From Sipunculus nudus (taxonomy: Eukaryota > Annelida > Sipuncula > Golfingiida > Sipunculidae), in assembly GCA_026874595.1 (NCBI GenBank), contig CM049318.1, positions 53,357,250-53,421,249 on the forward strand: a stretch of DNA of 64,000 nucleotides, in the 5' to 3' direction. This document shows positions 1 to 12,600 of this stretch, piece after piece; position 1 is the first letter of the stretch, and every line of letters starts with the position of its first letter. A program made the translations under genes and the position numbers. A model generated the notes under the pieces. It did no database searches. It was not told the origin of the DNA and worked only from the letters and a program-made list of their open reading frames with translations.

Positions 1-649
1 ATTGCCAAAATGTTGTATTTATAGTTGTTACATCTCAGTAACACTATATTTTGAGACTTACTACACAAATATAATTGTGCATTGTTTGACTACAGAATTG
101 TAAATATATAGTTATGCCATCTTACAAATTTTGCACAAATTTTGAGAACGAATTCCTTTTCTAAAACATCCCCAAAAAAGCAATTGACTGTTAACCGATA
201 ATATCATATAGTCAAGCTTGTCTGATGAGTGTTATTGCCCATGGGCCTCATTTTAACGGATGGCAATATAACTGTTGACTATTTAGACTTATTCTCTTTA
301 TTCCAAAACACACACACACATATAAATATACACATCGGCGAGAGAAGCAAATGCGAGTGCAGCTAATTAATGACTCGAGCCAGTCCGATTTCGGGAGTAT
401 AAAATGTGTATGCTTCTTATGAGGCCACGCCCTTTTTTCCACCCACAGCTAGGCTTGCTTCTGCCTTTTTTTCAATTCAAATTTACCAAGCTTTTCAACT
501 ATTCGAAATAAAAGACATAAATAAACCAGAAATCTGCATTCTAATAAATACCATTCCGCGATTCACTTATTCGTTCCAGATTTCCATGTTCCTTTTATGC
601 AAAAGTGACTGTATATATATATTGTAAATATTCCCATTTGTTCATTCCC

Positions 650-785
650 GAAACGTCCTGAAAATTTCATCAGATATCGTTTATGATTGCGTGAGTTATG
701 TTGTGAACAAACACACCGACACACACAAACACGCACACGAACGGGGATGATCGCTATTCCTCTTGCGGAGGCAATGCCCTAAAAC
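650..785 (+). repeat. Dispersed-repeat tail with ACACA-rich tract
   Basis: A stretch running from gaaaatttcatcagatatcg through gcgtgagttatgttgtgaac to a CA-rich tract recurs in diverged form at about 52385-52445 (gaaaattcatgagattcc, then gtgtgagttatgctgtgaac). The two copies show it is an interspersed element. The class (SINE tail or other) is not settled by the sequence. Confidence 0.55.
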
Positions 786-1701
786 ATACAACCATATATT
801 GTATGTGACCTCTTTTGAAGCTATTTAATTTTTCTCTGTATTTCGATATTTTAAATTTAATTTCGACTTACAACAAACTGAATATTTATAAGTATATAGT
901 GCCTTACGATTTCACATCTGACGAAATTCACAAATAAGTATAATGCTGTTAAAATATATCTTAATTGACAATTAAAGCTGTATACATATATAATTTTATT
1001 ATAGATTTTTAGATTTATACATTCAATACCGTGCATGTTCTTTCCTCGAAATATAATAGTATTAATCATTTCCTTACGCCAATTTTCACAGTAGAAAAAA
1101 AACATAAACATAGCTTCCTGCGCTACACTATAACGTAATTCAAGATAAAAAGACATACAGTCAAATCAATTGTATTTTTATTCATGAAATATAAATCTTC
1201 GATCCTTAATTCCTTCATTTATTGCAAGTGTTGACGCATATCGATCCTATATCGCACTAGCTTCCGGTCATCTGATTATTGGCTTAACAGTTAACACTTG
1301 GACAATATTTATCAACAGACAGACTATAAGAATATATGAAAAGCAAGTGAAATAGAGACGCTGAGCCTGTAACCCCGGGAAGCTTCAAGAGGAAATACGT
1401 ACGTGTTTCTGATTGTTGCGAATGACTAAGTTGGTTGAGATCTATCTTAATTTCATTTTTGATTGTCATGAAAAATATGTAAAAGAAAATATATAATTGA
1501 CTTAATCGGTTTAACTGAGGTTATATCAAATTATATTTACATATAGTCAAACCTAATTTTTTTTAATGTTTACTTTAAGTCTGGAATTTTTCTTCCTAAT
1601 TATTAAAAATTTAATTTCATATCCAACTGTGTAAAGATTCTTTAATATATAGTTTTTTACAGACATTTGATAAATCTTTGAAAGGATCTTAGGACAAAAA
1701 A

Positions 1702-1858
1702 TAATAATATTCAATAAAGACTTAATTACAATATAGATGAGCGACCCACTATATGATTCTACACAGAACTATTAAAATGCAAAAATAATATTCAATAAAG
1801 ACTTATAATATAGATGAGCGACCCACTATATGATTCTACACAGAACTATTAAAATGCA
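1702..1858 (+). repeat. 77-bp tandem duplication
   Basis: Two near-identical units containing tattcaataaagactta and gatgagcgacccactatatg; gcgaccc occurs at 1741 and again at 1818, a period of 77. It lies about 280 bp upstream of the NUP205 start codon. Confidence 0.85.
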
Positions 1859-1959
1859 AAAAAAAAATAAAAAATATTCCCATGATCACACTATATATGC
1901 ATGTGTATCGATCATTTAAGCCTTATTATCTATTATTATATATAATAAAAAAACACAAA

Positions 1960-2136
1960 GAACAATTTATTCGGTCAATCTATCGTTTCTTCTATCGACT
2001 CACGTGTTCCGTATTTTCATTCGCGCTGGCAATACTTTTCCCTCTGACGAAACGGGTTAACCAGCGATATCTGTTAGAGGCAGGGGACCAATCCACGTTG
2101 GATTTGGCTGCGGAACTGTCAGTGTTGGTCAAAAGC
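1960..2136 (+). promoter_or_regulatory. Probable NUP205 proximal promoter and 5' UTR
   Basis: The stretch just before the ATG is less AT-rich than its surroundings and holds a CCAAT pentamer at 2088-2092, 45 bases upstream of the start codon. No TATA box is obvious at a matching distance, which would suit a housekeeping gene. The transcription start cannot be placed from sequence alone. Confidence 0.4.
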
Positions 2137-2152
2137 ATGGCGGTAAATTTAG
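2137..2152 (+). CDS. NUP205: NUP205 exon 1 (start exon)
   Basis: Encodes M-A-V-N-L plus one base of residue 6; donor GTAAGT, phase 1. The ATG has A at -3 and G at +4, a strong context. The frame stays open upstream to an ATG at 1882, but those residues do not look like the family, and human NUP205 reaches its WGPYK block within about 20 residues, so 2137 is preferred. Confidence 0.88.
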
Positions 2153-5100
2153 GTAAGTATTCCTGGCAATTATTTGATATTTTAACAACTATAACGGACT
2201 CTGAAATCCGTAAATTAGGCCATAGATCACAAAAGATCGGTAAGCATTACCAAAAGGATTGCCACTTGTTGTCATTCATAGAACACTTTCAGTTTTTCGC
2301 CAACGGGCCTAATCCGTGTTATCAATATCGTAATATCAAAACCAAAGTTGACATTTAAAACGACATTATTGAATGAAATAGTGCTATATGTGATCTTTAG
2401 TTTGTTTTTCATTGAAAATTAGTATGAACATTTAAAATAAAATAAGTTCAGTAAGTGTTGTACCATCCTTTCCAAAGACGCTTGACGCAGTTCTCTGGTC
2501 ACCGGTTGGGCGATAATACAAGAAGTCTTGTACATGGCTGCCTGTCAGTGTAAAGTCAGTTTTGTCACTGTTCAAACTTCAATAGCAATAAAGTCTCAAT
2601 GAGTCATTGTCAAATACTAAATAGGAAACTGGTTGCAAAATTTACTTGAATGACAGTGTTTATTTTGAAGTACGAATCATGATCAGTGGAAATACAAAGC
2701 TTACATCAAATATTTTCAGATTATTTTTAATTTTTGTCACAAAGGATATGCAGTTGGTGATTTTTTTAAGGTTCAGTAATTTCAATATGGAGTAATATCT
2801 GTCACAAATAATAGGTCAAAATATTTTTTTAAAAAAATCGGAGCCACTATAGAACGCGGGCTTCGCTTCTATTGAGGAAAATATAAATAAAAATGTCTCC
2901 TCTCTTTCCCTATTTTAACTCCTACTTTTCCCTGTAGATGTCCCTACACTCAACTCTTCTAACATAAACATCTACTAAGCATCAGAAGTCACATGAAAGG
3001 GGAATCGAACCTACAATCTCTAGACTAGGAGCCTTACACGCTACTGAGCCGTGATGACGGGATACCAGTAGGATCGAGTTTTGTTCATTTATATCTGCGA
3101 TTGAAGCGCCATCTATCACGAAAATGGGAAACTTAAGCTTTAGGTGGGGGCTCTGCCCCCACACCCCCTTTCAGACGAGGAACCCAGGTTCCCCTGTCCC
3201 CTCATCCTCTAATATAATAAACTCCAGTTATGAGCAAAATTAAATACAGGAATTCTCAGGAAAATAATATGTATCGGCCTTTTTCAGGAAACAATTTATT
3301 ATGCGACACCCATTGTGCATAAGGTACCGGTGGTGTGCTGAAGCCCGGTTTCTATAGTTCTGCCAAAAAATCAATTTTTATGATTTTTTTTCACTTTTTT
3401 TACAGTGATTTAAATCATGATTTATATCACGATTTAATCAAGTGATTCAATATCACAATTTCATAAAGTGGTTTAAATCATACAAGACCTTACTCCTATT
3501 ATATAATAGGTCAAATTTTGCTCCCACTTTGTCCCTGTTCCATTGACCTTATATGACATAAGAATATTTCATTGTAGCCATTTATGTGATTCCAGAAAAA
3601 CGCATACCAGCCCAGCATGGATTACACAGTGCCAGTATGGTACATTTCATTTTGAGTGAGAGCTTGCCCACTAAACAACCTGCATACATAAACCACAGTC
3701 TCAGACAGACAGGCCCAAAACACTGCCGGCATAGAGCCTTGCAATTGCAAAGGCACCATTGCAGGGTATCGAGCCAATCTTTGTGAGCCTCCTGTATTTC
3801 AGTTATTTTGATTGACAGCTATCCTGTCCAGTAACCCACCTTCACAGGACTATGTGATGGCTGGATGTTGTAATTCTCTATGTCAGCATGTGGCCCATAC
3901 AGGCGGGATTTTGGCTGGTTAGCTGTCAATCAAATCAAATGTAACAACATTGGCTCTGAACACTCCTCGCTGGGCTGGTATGTGTTTTACTGGAAACGCA
4001 TACATGGCTACAGTAAAATAGTCTGAGAGGTTGATTTAGTGGGAACAAGATGGGAGCAAATTTGACCTGTTATTTAATAAGACTACCCAGACCTAATCAC
4101 GTGTTTAATAAACATTCCAAGTAAAGGCATCAACATCAAACACTTATCTTCCATGCAGGGTTTGTGACCCCATATCTGACACTGCTGTTTAAATTTCTTT
4201 TAAATCTAAGTTTCAAGCATAAAAGTGATACAGTTGATATAAATACACACATGTATATGTATTGGTACATGTGTGTTTATTTTATAGGGCTTTTTTTGCT
4301 GAGGCTTTTCCTAGATGCATTTACTAAAGTTTTAGACATTGTATCAAACAAAATAAATTGTAAAAATTTTTAACCATTTTCAATGATCCATACTTCTTCA
4401 GAATTATGTTTTTAAATTGTATAACTGACAAGGTTAGATTATGAGTGTAACAATATTTTTTCAGAGGCCCGAGTTTGGGGTCCGTACAAAGAACTCCAAG
4501 GAATTGTGGAAGCAGCAGTAACAAGAAAACAACCAGATGCCATCCAAGACCTTGAGACAACACTCAGGAAATTCAAGCCAGACTTCCTAAACCTGTTAAA
4601 AAACCCAGTAGGATCATTTTCATCAGTTAGCTGTATACAGTAAACCAGAACTATTCACAAACATGCATTTTTTGAAAATTTTGTGAGGGTGCCTTGATTC
4701 ATGGAAAATATGTGGTCACAAAAGCTACATTAGATACTTCTTTGAGTATGAAATTGTTATTCAATAATATGTAGTCAAAAAAAGGGGCGTGTGGTTATGA
4801 AAAAAAAAAAACTATCCCTGATGTGCAGTAAACAAACCCTCTTTTGGAATGACCAATAGTTTCACTCATAAAGTAATTAATCCCAAGAGCATAATTTGCT
4901 TAATGATAATTATTTGTCAACCACCAAGCAGTGCAGGTTTGTGTTAATACTGTTAAAGTCATTGCTAGCAGGCCCATTTATGCCTTCTCAGTATTGGCTC
5001 CTGGTGAACAAAAGTAAAAATTTTCTTTAAAATTTGAATTCTGGTTGAAAAAACAGGTGATTCACGGAGGGGTGAACCATGTCAGTTTCTGAAATTTGAG

Positions 5101-8100
5101 TTTCACAAAAATAACATGTTCTACAGTATGCAGTTGAACCACAAAATTTTGACTAAATTATTGACTATTCAGAATAGAGTTTTTCTCGTTGCTTTTATAG
5201 GAGCCACAACGCTGGTTGGTTTTAATGATGAATTGGTTACTTATATATGAGAGTTTTATTCTTTATCCAGTATTATATAAGCTCTGTGGAGATTTGTATA
5301 TTAAAAAAGTGTAACATGTTTTTTCACTAGTTACATCTGTGAACACTTAGCTTTTGTTGTCATGAACACATTTTCTGGAATGTTATTTTCAGGCAAAGAA
5401 TGGCCAGCACAGGCTGGCAGTGCAGCAAGCAGACAAAAATGGGATCACCATTCAAGGGCAGCCGGGTACAGAAATCTTATCAAAGGCTTTCATTGAAGAG
5501 GCCATTATCATAAGTGACCTCTTTGACCTCGATGAATATGCAGCAGTGGAACTACTAATAGCTGGTTAGTGTAACTTTGATTTTATGAATCTTGTCAATC
5601 TATCTTTATCCATTCATTATTCAGCACCATGAAATAAGCACTTATACATTTTAAAGTGAAAGTTTGCAGTAGTTCCATGCATTGCTACATTAACACAAGC
5701 CATTTTGTCTTGAGACATAAATCCGGGCTTCTAAGAAAAAGAATAAAAGGACAAACTAATATAGGTGTAAAATTTGGTAGTGTCTCTTTTAAATGGCCTT
5801 TGTGAATTTATATCATTTTGTAAAAGCCTTACAATAAACTGATATTTCTTAACCATACAGTGTTTCTTGTTTAGACATAAACAAGATACAGATCAACATT
5901 GCTGGCTCAGTCATTAATTACAGAAAAAAGAAATATGTTCAGCATTAGACACTGTGCCCGTGGGGACCTTTTTCTAGTGCAGTTTGCTGGTATGTTATCT
6001 GCAAGAGAATTTTTCAGAAATGAAGAAGGTGACAATAGACTGGGGAAAATATATTGAGAAATAAATCTTAAGGTCCTTGACAGTAGTATTAAAAAATGAG
6101 TATTGTCTTAAGTTACACATAAGTGTATGACCCGTTTGATGCAAAAAGCCTATTTTTGTGACACATTTATTTTTTTTTTTTAAATGATCAAGCAAGGGAT
6201 CTGATAACTGGCACTGAAAAGCAGACAAAAGTGACCTAGTTTTTTTAACTAAAACCAAATAGAAATAAATACCCCCAAGCCTTTGGGCAGTTAATGTTAT
6301 ACAGATAGAGCATATGTGGTATATTATAAATCAGAGTAAAATAAAAATATACGGGCCTGTTTTTTTCTGGCCGGCCTATAAAACCAGTATTATACAGGCC
6401 TGACTGGCCTGTAAATTTTCAAACAAACTTTTTTCCCTTGTATGAACCCTGTTATCCTTATATTTCAAAATCAGGGGAGACTCAGCAACCATACTTTCCA
6501 GGACTAACAAGGGGCCTTGTCTCTGTGATTCTGTACTATGATGGAAGACGTAGCCTTGTCAGCACACTACGCCTCCTAATACAGTCCACCAGGGGGCGCA
6601 CTTGGCAGCCAGATTGTACTGATGAGGTCTTGAAGATGGTATCACAGTACACAGACCAGCTCCTTAATGAAGGCCTGTTCTCAAGGATCCTTGGTAGGTG
6701 CCTGTTGAGACCCACTTGTGTAATATTTGGGTCTTGAATTTTTCAAATCCATATATGAGTATCAAATTTTAGAAAGTTAAGGAAAATATTGTTTCCTCAC
6801 ATTTCCTCTGTAAATTAAAAAAAAATACTTGTTTCTTATGAACCATAGCTTTAAGGGAAATAGTACCTTTTTATACTGTCGCCGCAATAATTTACCAGGG
6901 CTTCAGTTGGATTATCACAAACTCACCATAACTACTTACCAACAGATTATCTCGTCCAAGTTCAATTATGGGCAACATCCACACATATTTAATAAGATCA
7001 TGCATCTCTAGGCGGCTTTGTGATTCTTAAGAAGAATATGAAGAATTTTGAAAAAAAGCTCATCAGAAATATTAATCAATATGATATCCTGCCAAAGTTT
7101 GATTTCTGGCAAAATCCATGCATATTTTATGAGGTCAGAGGTCACCACACTTTGGAGGCACCTTGGTGACTTAGCAAAAAAACCTATGGATTTCTGTGAA
7201 ACTTGTTATACATATTTGCCAATAGAGTTTCTCACCTGAATTACATTCTCATCAAAATTCAGGCATATTTAATGAGGTAAGAGGTCACCAGATAAACGAA
7301 GGGCTAATCATGCACGTTTGCAGTGCTCTTGTAATAATAGTGATATATAAGTGATTCTTCTGGCTTAATATCTGCTAGCAACAAAGCATGAAATAGGTGG
7401 TGCTTTGAATCAGAGTCAGCCAATAATGGGTAATCCAACTGGGAATAGAATAATTCTCTGGCAGGATATCAAGACGGTAATAATATGATCATTTGCAATA
7501 ATCAAATCAAGAGTACAATTAAAACGCAGTAATTGAGGATTGAATTGAACCAAAAAACACCTTGGCAATTCACATGCCTAGAACCATTCCAATTCCAACC
7601 GGCAATTAAGATGAGGTGAACCCCGGGTATTTTACATCTTCCGAGAATTTTATGTCTGTTGACTGGCAATGTGAGTTTTGTGGTGATTGCAGTAATTCTG
7701 TCAGTAATTATATCTCTGGTATTTTAATAATATCTTAAATACTATTTTTTGGTTTTGGTATTTTACAGATTTAATCAGGGACAGTGACTTGACCCAAGAT
7801 ATAGAAAGACTGAGCAGAGAAAGGGCAATCGGAAACCCCAAACATCGAAAACAGGTAACACCAGTAGTACTTATGCAACCCTGTCCAGTGTATGAGAGAC
7901 AAAATAACAGTAAAATCAATAAACTGTGTAGGAACCATGGTGGTTCAAATTTGATTCAAAGTACCTAAATCAATATTTTTTCCTCAGTCCTTTAAAACTG
8001 TAAGCTGCTGTTTGCATCTTTAATTTAAAATATTTAATTTACACCTTTATGATTAGTCTGACTTTTCAGATTTGTAAATGCCCGTCTGTGACAGGACGTA

Positions 8101-9345
8101 TTATGGTATACCAACGGTCAATCTGTCTGTTAGTTGTCCATCCATTAACTAATGCAACAAACCTACCAGGGATTTGATGCATTTTCACGAAAATCACCTT
8201 AACTTTCTTACCAATCAATTATCTCTCCTGAGTTCGATTATGGGCAAAACCCGAGCATGTATGATAAGGTCAGAGGTCACAGACTACTCTTTGGTGTCAC
8301 CACAATAACTTGCCAGGAGTATGATGGATATTGATACCAGTCGTTTATCTCGCCTATGATTGTTTTCCAGCAAAGTCATTGCATATTTAATGAGGTCAGA
8401 GGTCACCAGACTTTGATTGCTTCATGATGAATTACTGAATATCTGATGGATTTTTCATGAAATGGATTATGAATATTAACCAATAGAGTTTCGCACCTGA
8501 ATTATATTCTTGGCAAAATATATCTTTAATGAGGTCAGAGGTCACAAGATCTGCAACGGGCATATTGAGGACCATTTGCAGTGCTCTTGTTGTCATCATA
8601 AGAACAGGCTGGGTACAGTGCAGGGGTATAACAATGCATCAAATAATTGATGCATTGAATTTCAGCCCTTCGACTGAATTGCAATCGATTCATAACCTCT
8701 GAATCAATTCAGTTTGATAATTATTGTATGCATGCACCGCCCAAAAACTCTCAGTGAGTTGTCAACATTGATAGATCACCCTGAGACTTCCAGACTATTT
8801 GTTGTTGATGTGCTCAAGATATATTTTTAACCCTCTCTGGTAAAGAGCTCCCCTTGCACAAAAACCAAAATGGTGCTGATTAAAAGAGGTCATCTACATT
8901 TTTTCTTTACTTGCTGAAATTTACCATCATTTGTTGTGGTAAAATTTGTTTTTATTTAAAAGAAGGTCTTAAATTTACTGCTAAAGAAATAATTGAAATG
9001 AGAACCAAATTGAAGGTAAACAGTCAGTTAATTAAATCTGTTCAAAGGCCCTAACAATTCACATGCTTTTTACAGTGCAAGTATACACTTATTTCTCCAG
9101 ATTGTGGACATGCTGTCTGACATCCGCCAGTCTTTGGCACAGTGCCTATTCTGCTGGGCATGTCAGAAAGGGCTCGGAAAAGCTGAGATCATCAAACTCC
9201 TTGCTCATCTGCGTAATCACTCCAGCCTCAGGGCAGATGGGACACTAGATGGCATGACACAGACGCTGCTCATGACTCTGCTGTACGCCTTTGATGTCCG
9301 GATTCTGGAAATGGAAGATTCAGAAGGTATGCAGACACTGGAGCC

Positions 9346-9408
<63 letters not shown>

Positions 9409-9529
9409 CCAGTATTTCCCTGCTAGCAAAACTTATATATATATATACGCTGCTCATGACTCTGCTGTACGCCTTTGATGTCCGGATTCTGGAAATGGAA
9501 GATTCAGAAGGTATGCAGACACTGGAGCC

Positions 9530-9584
<55 letters not shown>

Positions 9585-9607
9585 CCAGTATTTCCCTGCT
9601 AGCAAAA

Positions 9608-9686
<79 letters not shown>

Positions 9687-12600
9687 CCAGTATTTCCCTG
9701 CTAGCAAAACTTCACAATAATTTTTATTTTTATGTATGTGTGACTCCAGGGCTCGAATTTGCCGAAAATTGCCACCGGACACAGGAGTCTGGTAACACAG
9801 AAAATGTGCCAGACCAAAGATTTTACCGGACCCCACTTTCTTATTTCGGCTCTTTCTTTTAAAATTTATTACTAGTATTGCTACAAATTTTATTGTTTTA
9901 TTTGACTCGTTAAGAAATATATAATCACGGATTTGTTTTCAACTGCACGCTACGAGCATGACGGCAGACAATGTTTCAAATGGACTTCATTGTGGATAAT
10001 TACCACGACTGCAACCAGTACAAAACTTTTAATCTTTTTATTCAATAAATTGTAAAATTTCAGTGATTGTTTGGAACCATGCAATCCATGACAGGATAGT
10101 AAAACCTTATTTAGATATATTTTCTTTCCTGATGGTATAAAAAAGACACTGCAGATTTTTCTGCCAGCTGAGGGGAGCCAGCAGTACCCAGATTTTACCT
10201 AACATCAATCAAAACTTCTGGAAAATTCTGGTGGGTCAGCACCAAATTTAAGCCCTGCTGTGTTGTGTGTGCATCTGCAAATCTGTTCTGGCATATGAAA
10301 ATACCAGAGACACATTTTTCACCTGCAGTGGCACCCCTCTTGTTATTGAGGACTACTCTGGAGCAGGAGAGTGTCCAAACATTAACGCAACACAAATATA
10401 AGATGGTGCCATGTAGCATTGTACTTATAATCTATATATAAAAACAAGAAATACAATTTTAGTGATATATATATATGCTGAGAGTCCTTTCTCCCATTCA
10501 GGGGAGAAAAGAATAAAACAGGGATCAGGTACTCCACATCAGGAATTTTTATGTACCAAAAAATATGCATACACTTGAGAAGGAAAAAAGAATATGTGTG
10601 TGTGTGTAATATGTTAAATTTTATCTGTTTAGTTAATATAACATGCATCAAAGTTTCATGCTGGCTTTCATGAAATAACATTTTTATCTTTTGAAGTTTG
10701 AATAAATTTTAATTAAAGCTGTGTTGATATTGAAATAATGGAAGCGAAAAAAATTTAATGTATGGCATTGAAATGAAATCCACTTACAGGAATACTTCTT
10801 TGTAAAACTTATATGGATTTTTTTTTATAATTTTCTGGAAGCTTCCACATATAAATTATATGTTGTACAACATACGTTGGAAAATTGGTCAGGGATGTCT
10901 TAGTCTAAATGTATGATCTTCCTACAACGGCTGTAAGATAGAATTATAGTCCTAAGATAAACCCATAGTAAGTGCAGGAATGACCTACAATGGTAGAACA
11001 TTTGTAGGACTGTCATAGTTAGAATGTGTGGCTTTTGTTTGGCTGTCATAGGAAGTCCTACAAATTCTTAGGGCTTCAGATAACCAAAATACTAGTACAA
11101 AATTTAAGTTTATCGTAACACAGTAATAAGGCATCATACAACAGACCTACAAGATCGGCCTGACATAAAGAAAAACCTACCACACTGAAACATTTTGAAC
11201 ACTTTCAAAATTCTGAGACAAGGGTTGACAACAGATTTTTTCTGACGCAAAACACCTGAATTTCGACTGAACACCTGAAAGACTTCTCATAGGAATTTCC
11301 CCAATTTTCTGTCATAGACCTATGGTATGTGTTGTGCGATGTTTGTGTTTAAGGCTTTAAAGGCAGTGTTGGACGGCCGGGACTACTTGTCTCCACTCTC
11401 AAAATTTAATATTAAAAATTGTTATATTTCTTCTCAACATCTGTTTACATTTCACATGCGCATGCTTGCAAAGTATTATGAATCCTGTAAAGTCCTTACC
11501 ATAAAAAACATCCATGTATATGTAATTTGCCTTGAAAAAATTTGTATTCAACCTATTTGAGTAGACTACATTACCTTCTTCAACACATTCACTACTGGTA
11601 CATGGCTGGTGTGTTCAGAAGCCCCGGTGCATTGTGGGGGATCAGATTTTTAATGCCCACAAACCCTAAACAGCAAGAGTCTTCCTCTTTCAAGTAGGAT
11701 TTTGCGCAGTGTGTACCCAGCATTGGTTCAAGATTCAGAGGTGTTAATATTGATACAAATATAATAATCCAGAATTCGCCATTGTTTATGTCATCATTTA
11801 TGTTTCTTTAGAAGCAGCAAAGAAGCACCAGTTGCTGACAGTGGAAGGATGCATACAGGATGTCCACCAGGATGTCATAACGCAGAACCGGTGGCACGTC
11901 CCTGGGATAAAAGCGGTGGTGCAGCTGGCCTGGGCCCTGACTCTACGAGCTCTGGCCCAGTACCCAGACAACCAAGGTAGCTCGTTATCACTGATAATTA
12001 AAAAAAACCTCCCATGATTTATAGATTCCAAGGGTCAACATTTTTAAGGAACTTAAAGATAACAATGTTGAATATCATAATAGCTAAAGGACAAAATAAC
12101 AACATATTTTTTAATTAAATCATTCAGGTAACAAAATAGTATATACTAATTATAAAAAATTATGTAAACATAATCATCGGTTTGTTTAAAAAAAAACTGA
12201 TATTAATAGTTTTCTGTAATGAATGTTTAATGTTTATCCAATGGATATCAAGGGAAAATCCCAATATTGATCATAGGTCCAAATAATTTGATGGTCAATC
12301 ATTAGTTAAGTTTGATACATGAAACACGAGCATTAAAAGAGACAGAAATCATAATTTAAGAAAAAATTTCCTGAGATAACTTGATGTGTATTTTTACAGA
12401 TTATGTGGAACTGTGTGAAGAGGATGAGACCGTCATCACCATGGCGATAGAAGACAATGTATTTCAGTTCCTTCAGCAGACTGTTATAAAGGCTCCTGGT
12501 TTCCACAGTGAGGTAAATAATCTTGTGGGTTTCATAAACTCATATTTTTAATCGTAATATCAAGCTAGAGAGTTCTGTTGGGTAAGTATATACAAAAATG

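Larger units (their letters stand above)
1..1881. other. Upstream intergenic sequence, no gene seen
   Basis: AT-rich DNA with short chance ORFs only. It includes a dispersed-repeat tail (about 650-780) and a 77-bp tandem duplication (about 1702-1858), listed separately. A tataaaa string near 397 has no coding sequence that would make it a credible promoter. Confidence 0.6.

Noticed and set aside
1882-2136. Upstream in-frame extension of NUP205 from ATG 1882
   Set aside because: Would add 85 residues rich in Tyr, Phe and Lys with no family counterpart; the ATG at 2137 has a strong context and gives the expected N-terminus.
2992-3058. Functional tRNA gene on the minus strand
   Set aside because: A and B boxes are present but no complete acceptor stem or anticodon arm could be paired; a SINE head fits better.
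9217-9836. Several overlapping ORFs encoding Tyr-Ile or Ser-Leu runs
   Set aside because: Direct translations of TA and GA microsatellites.
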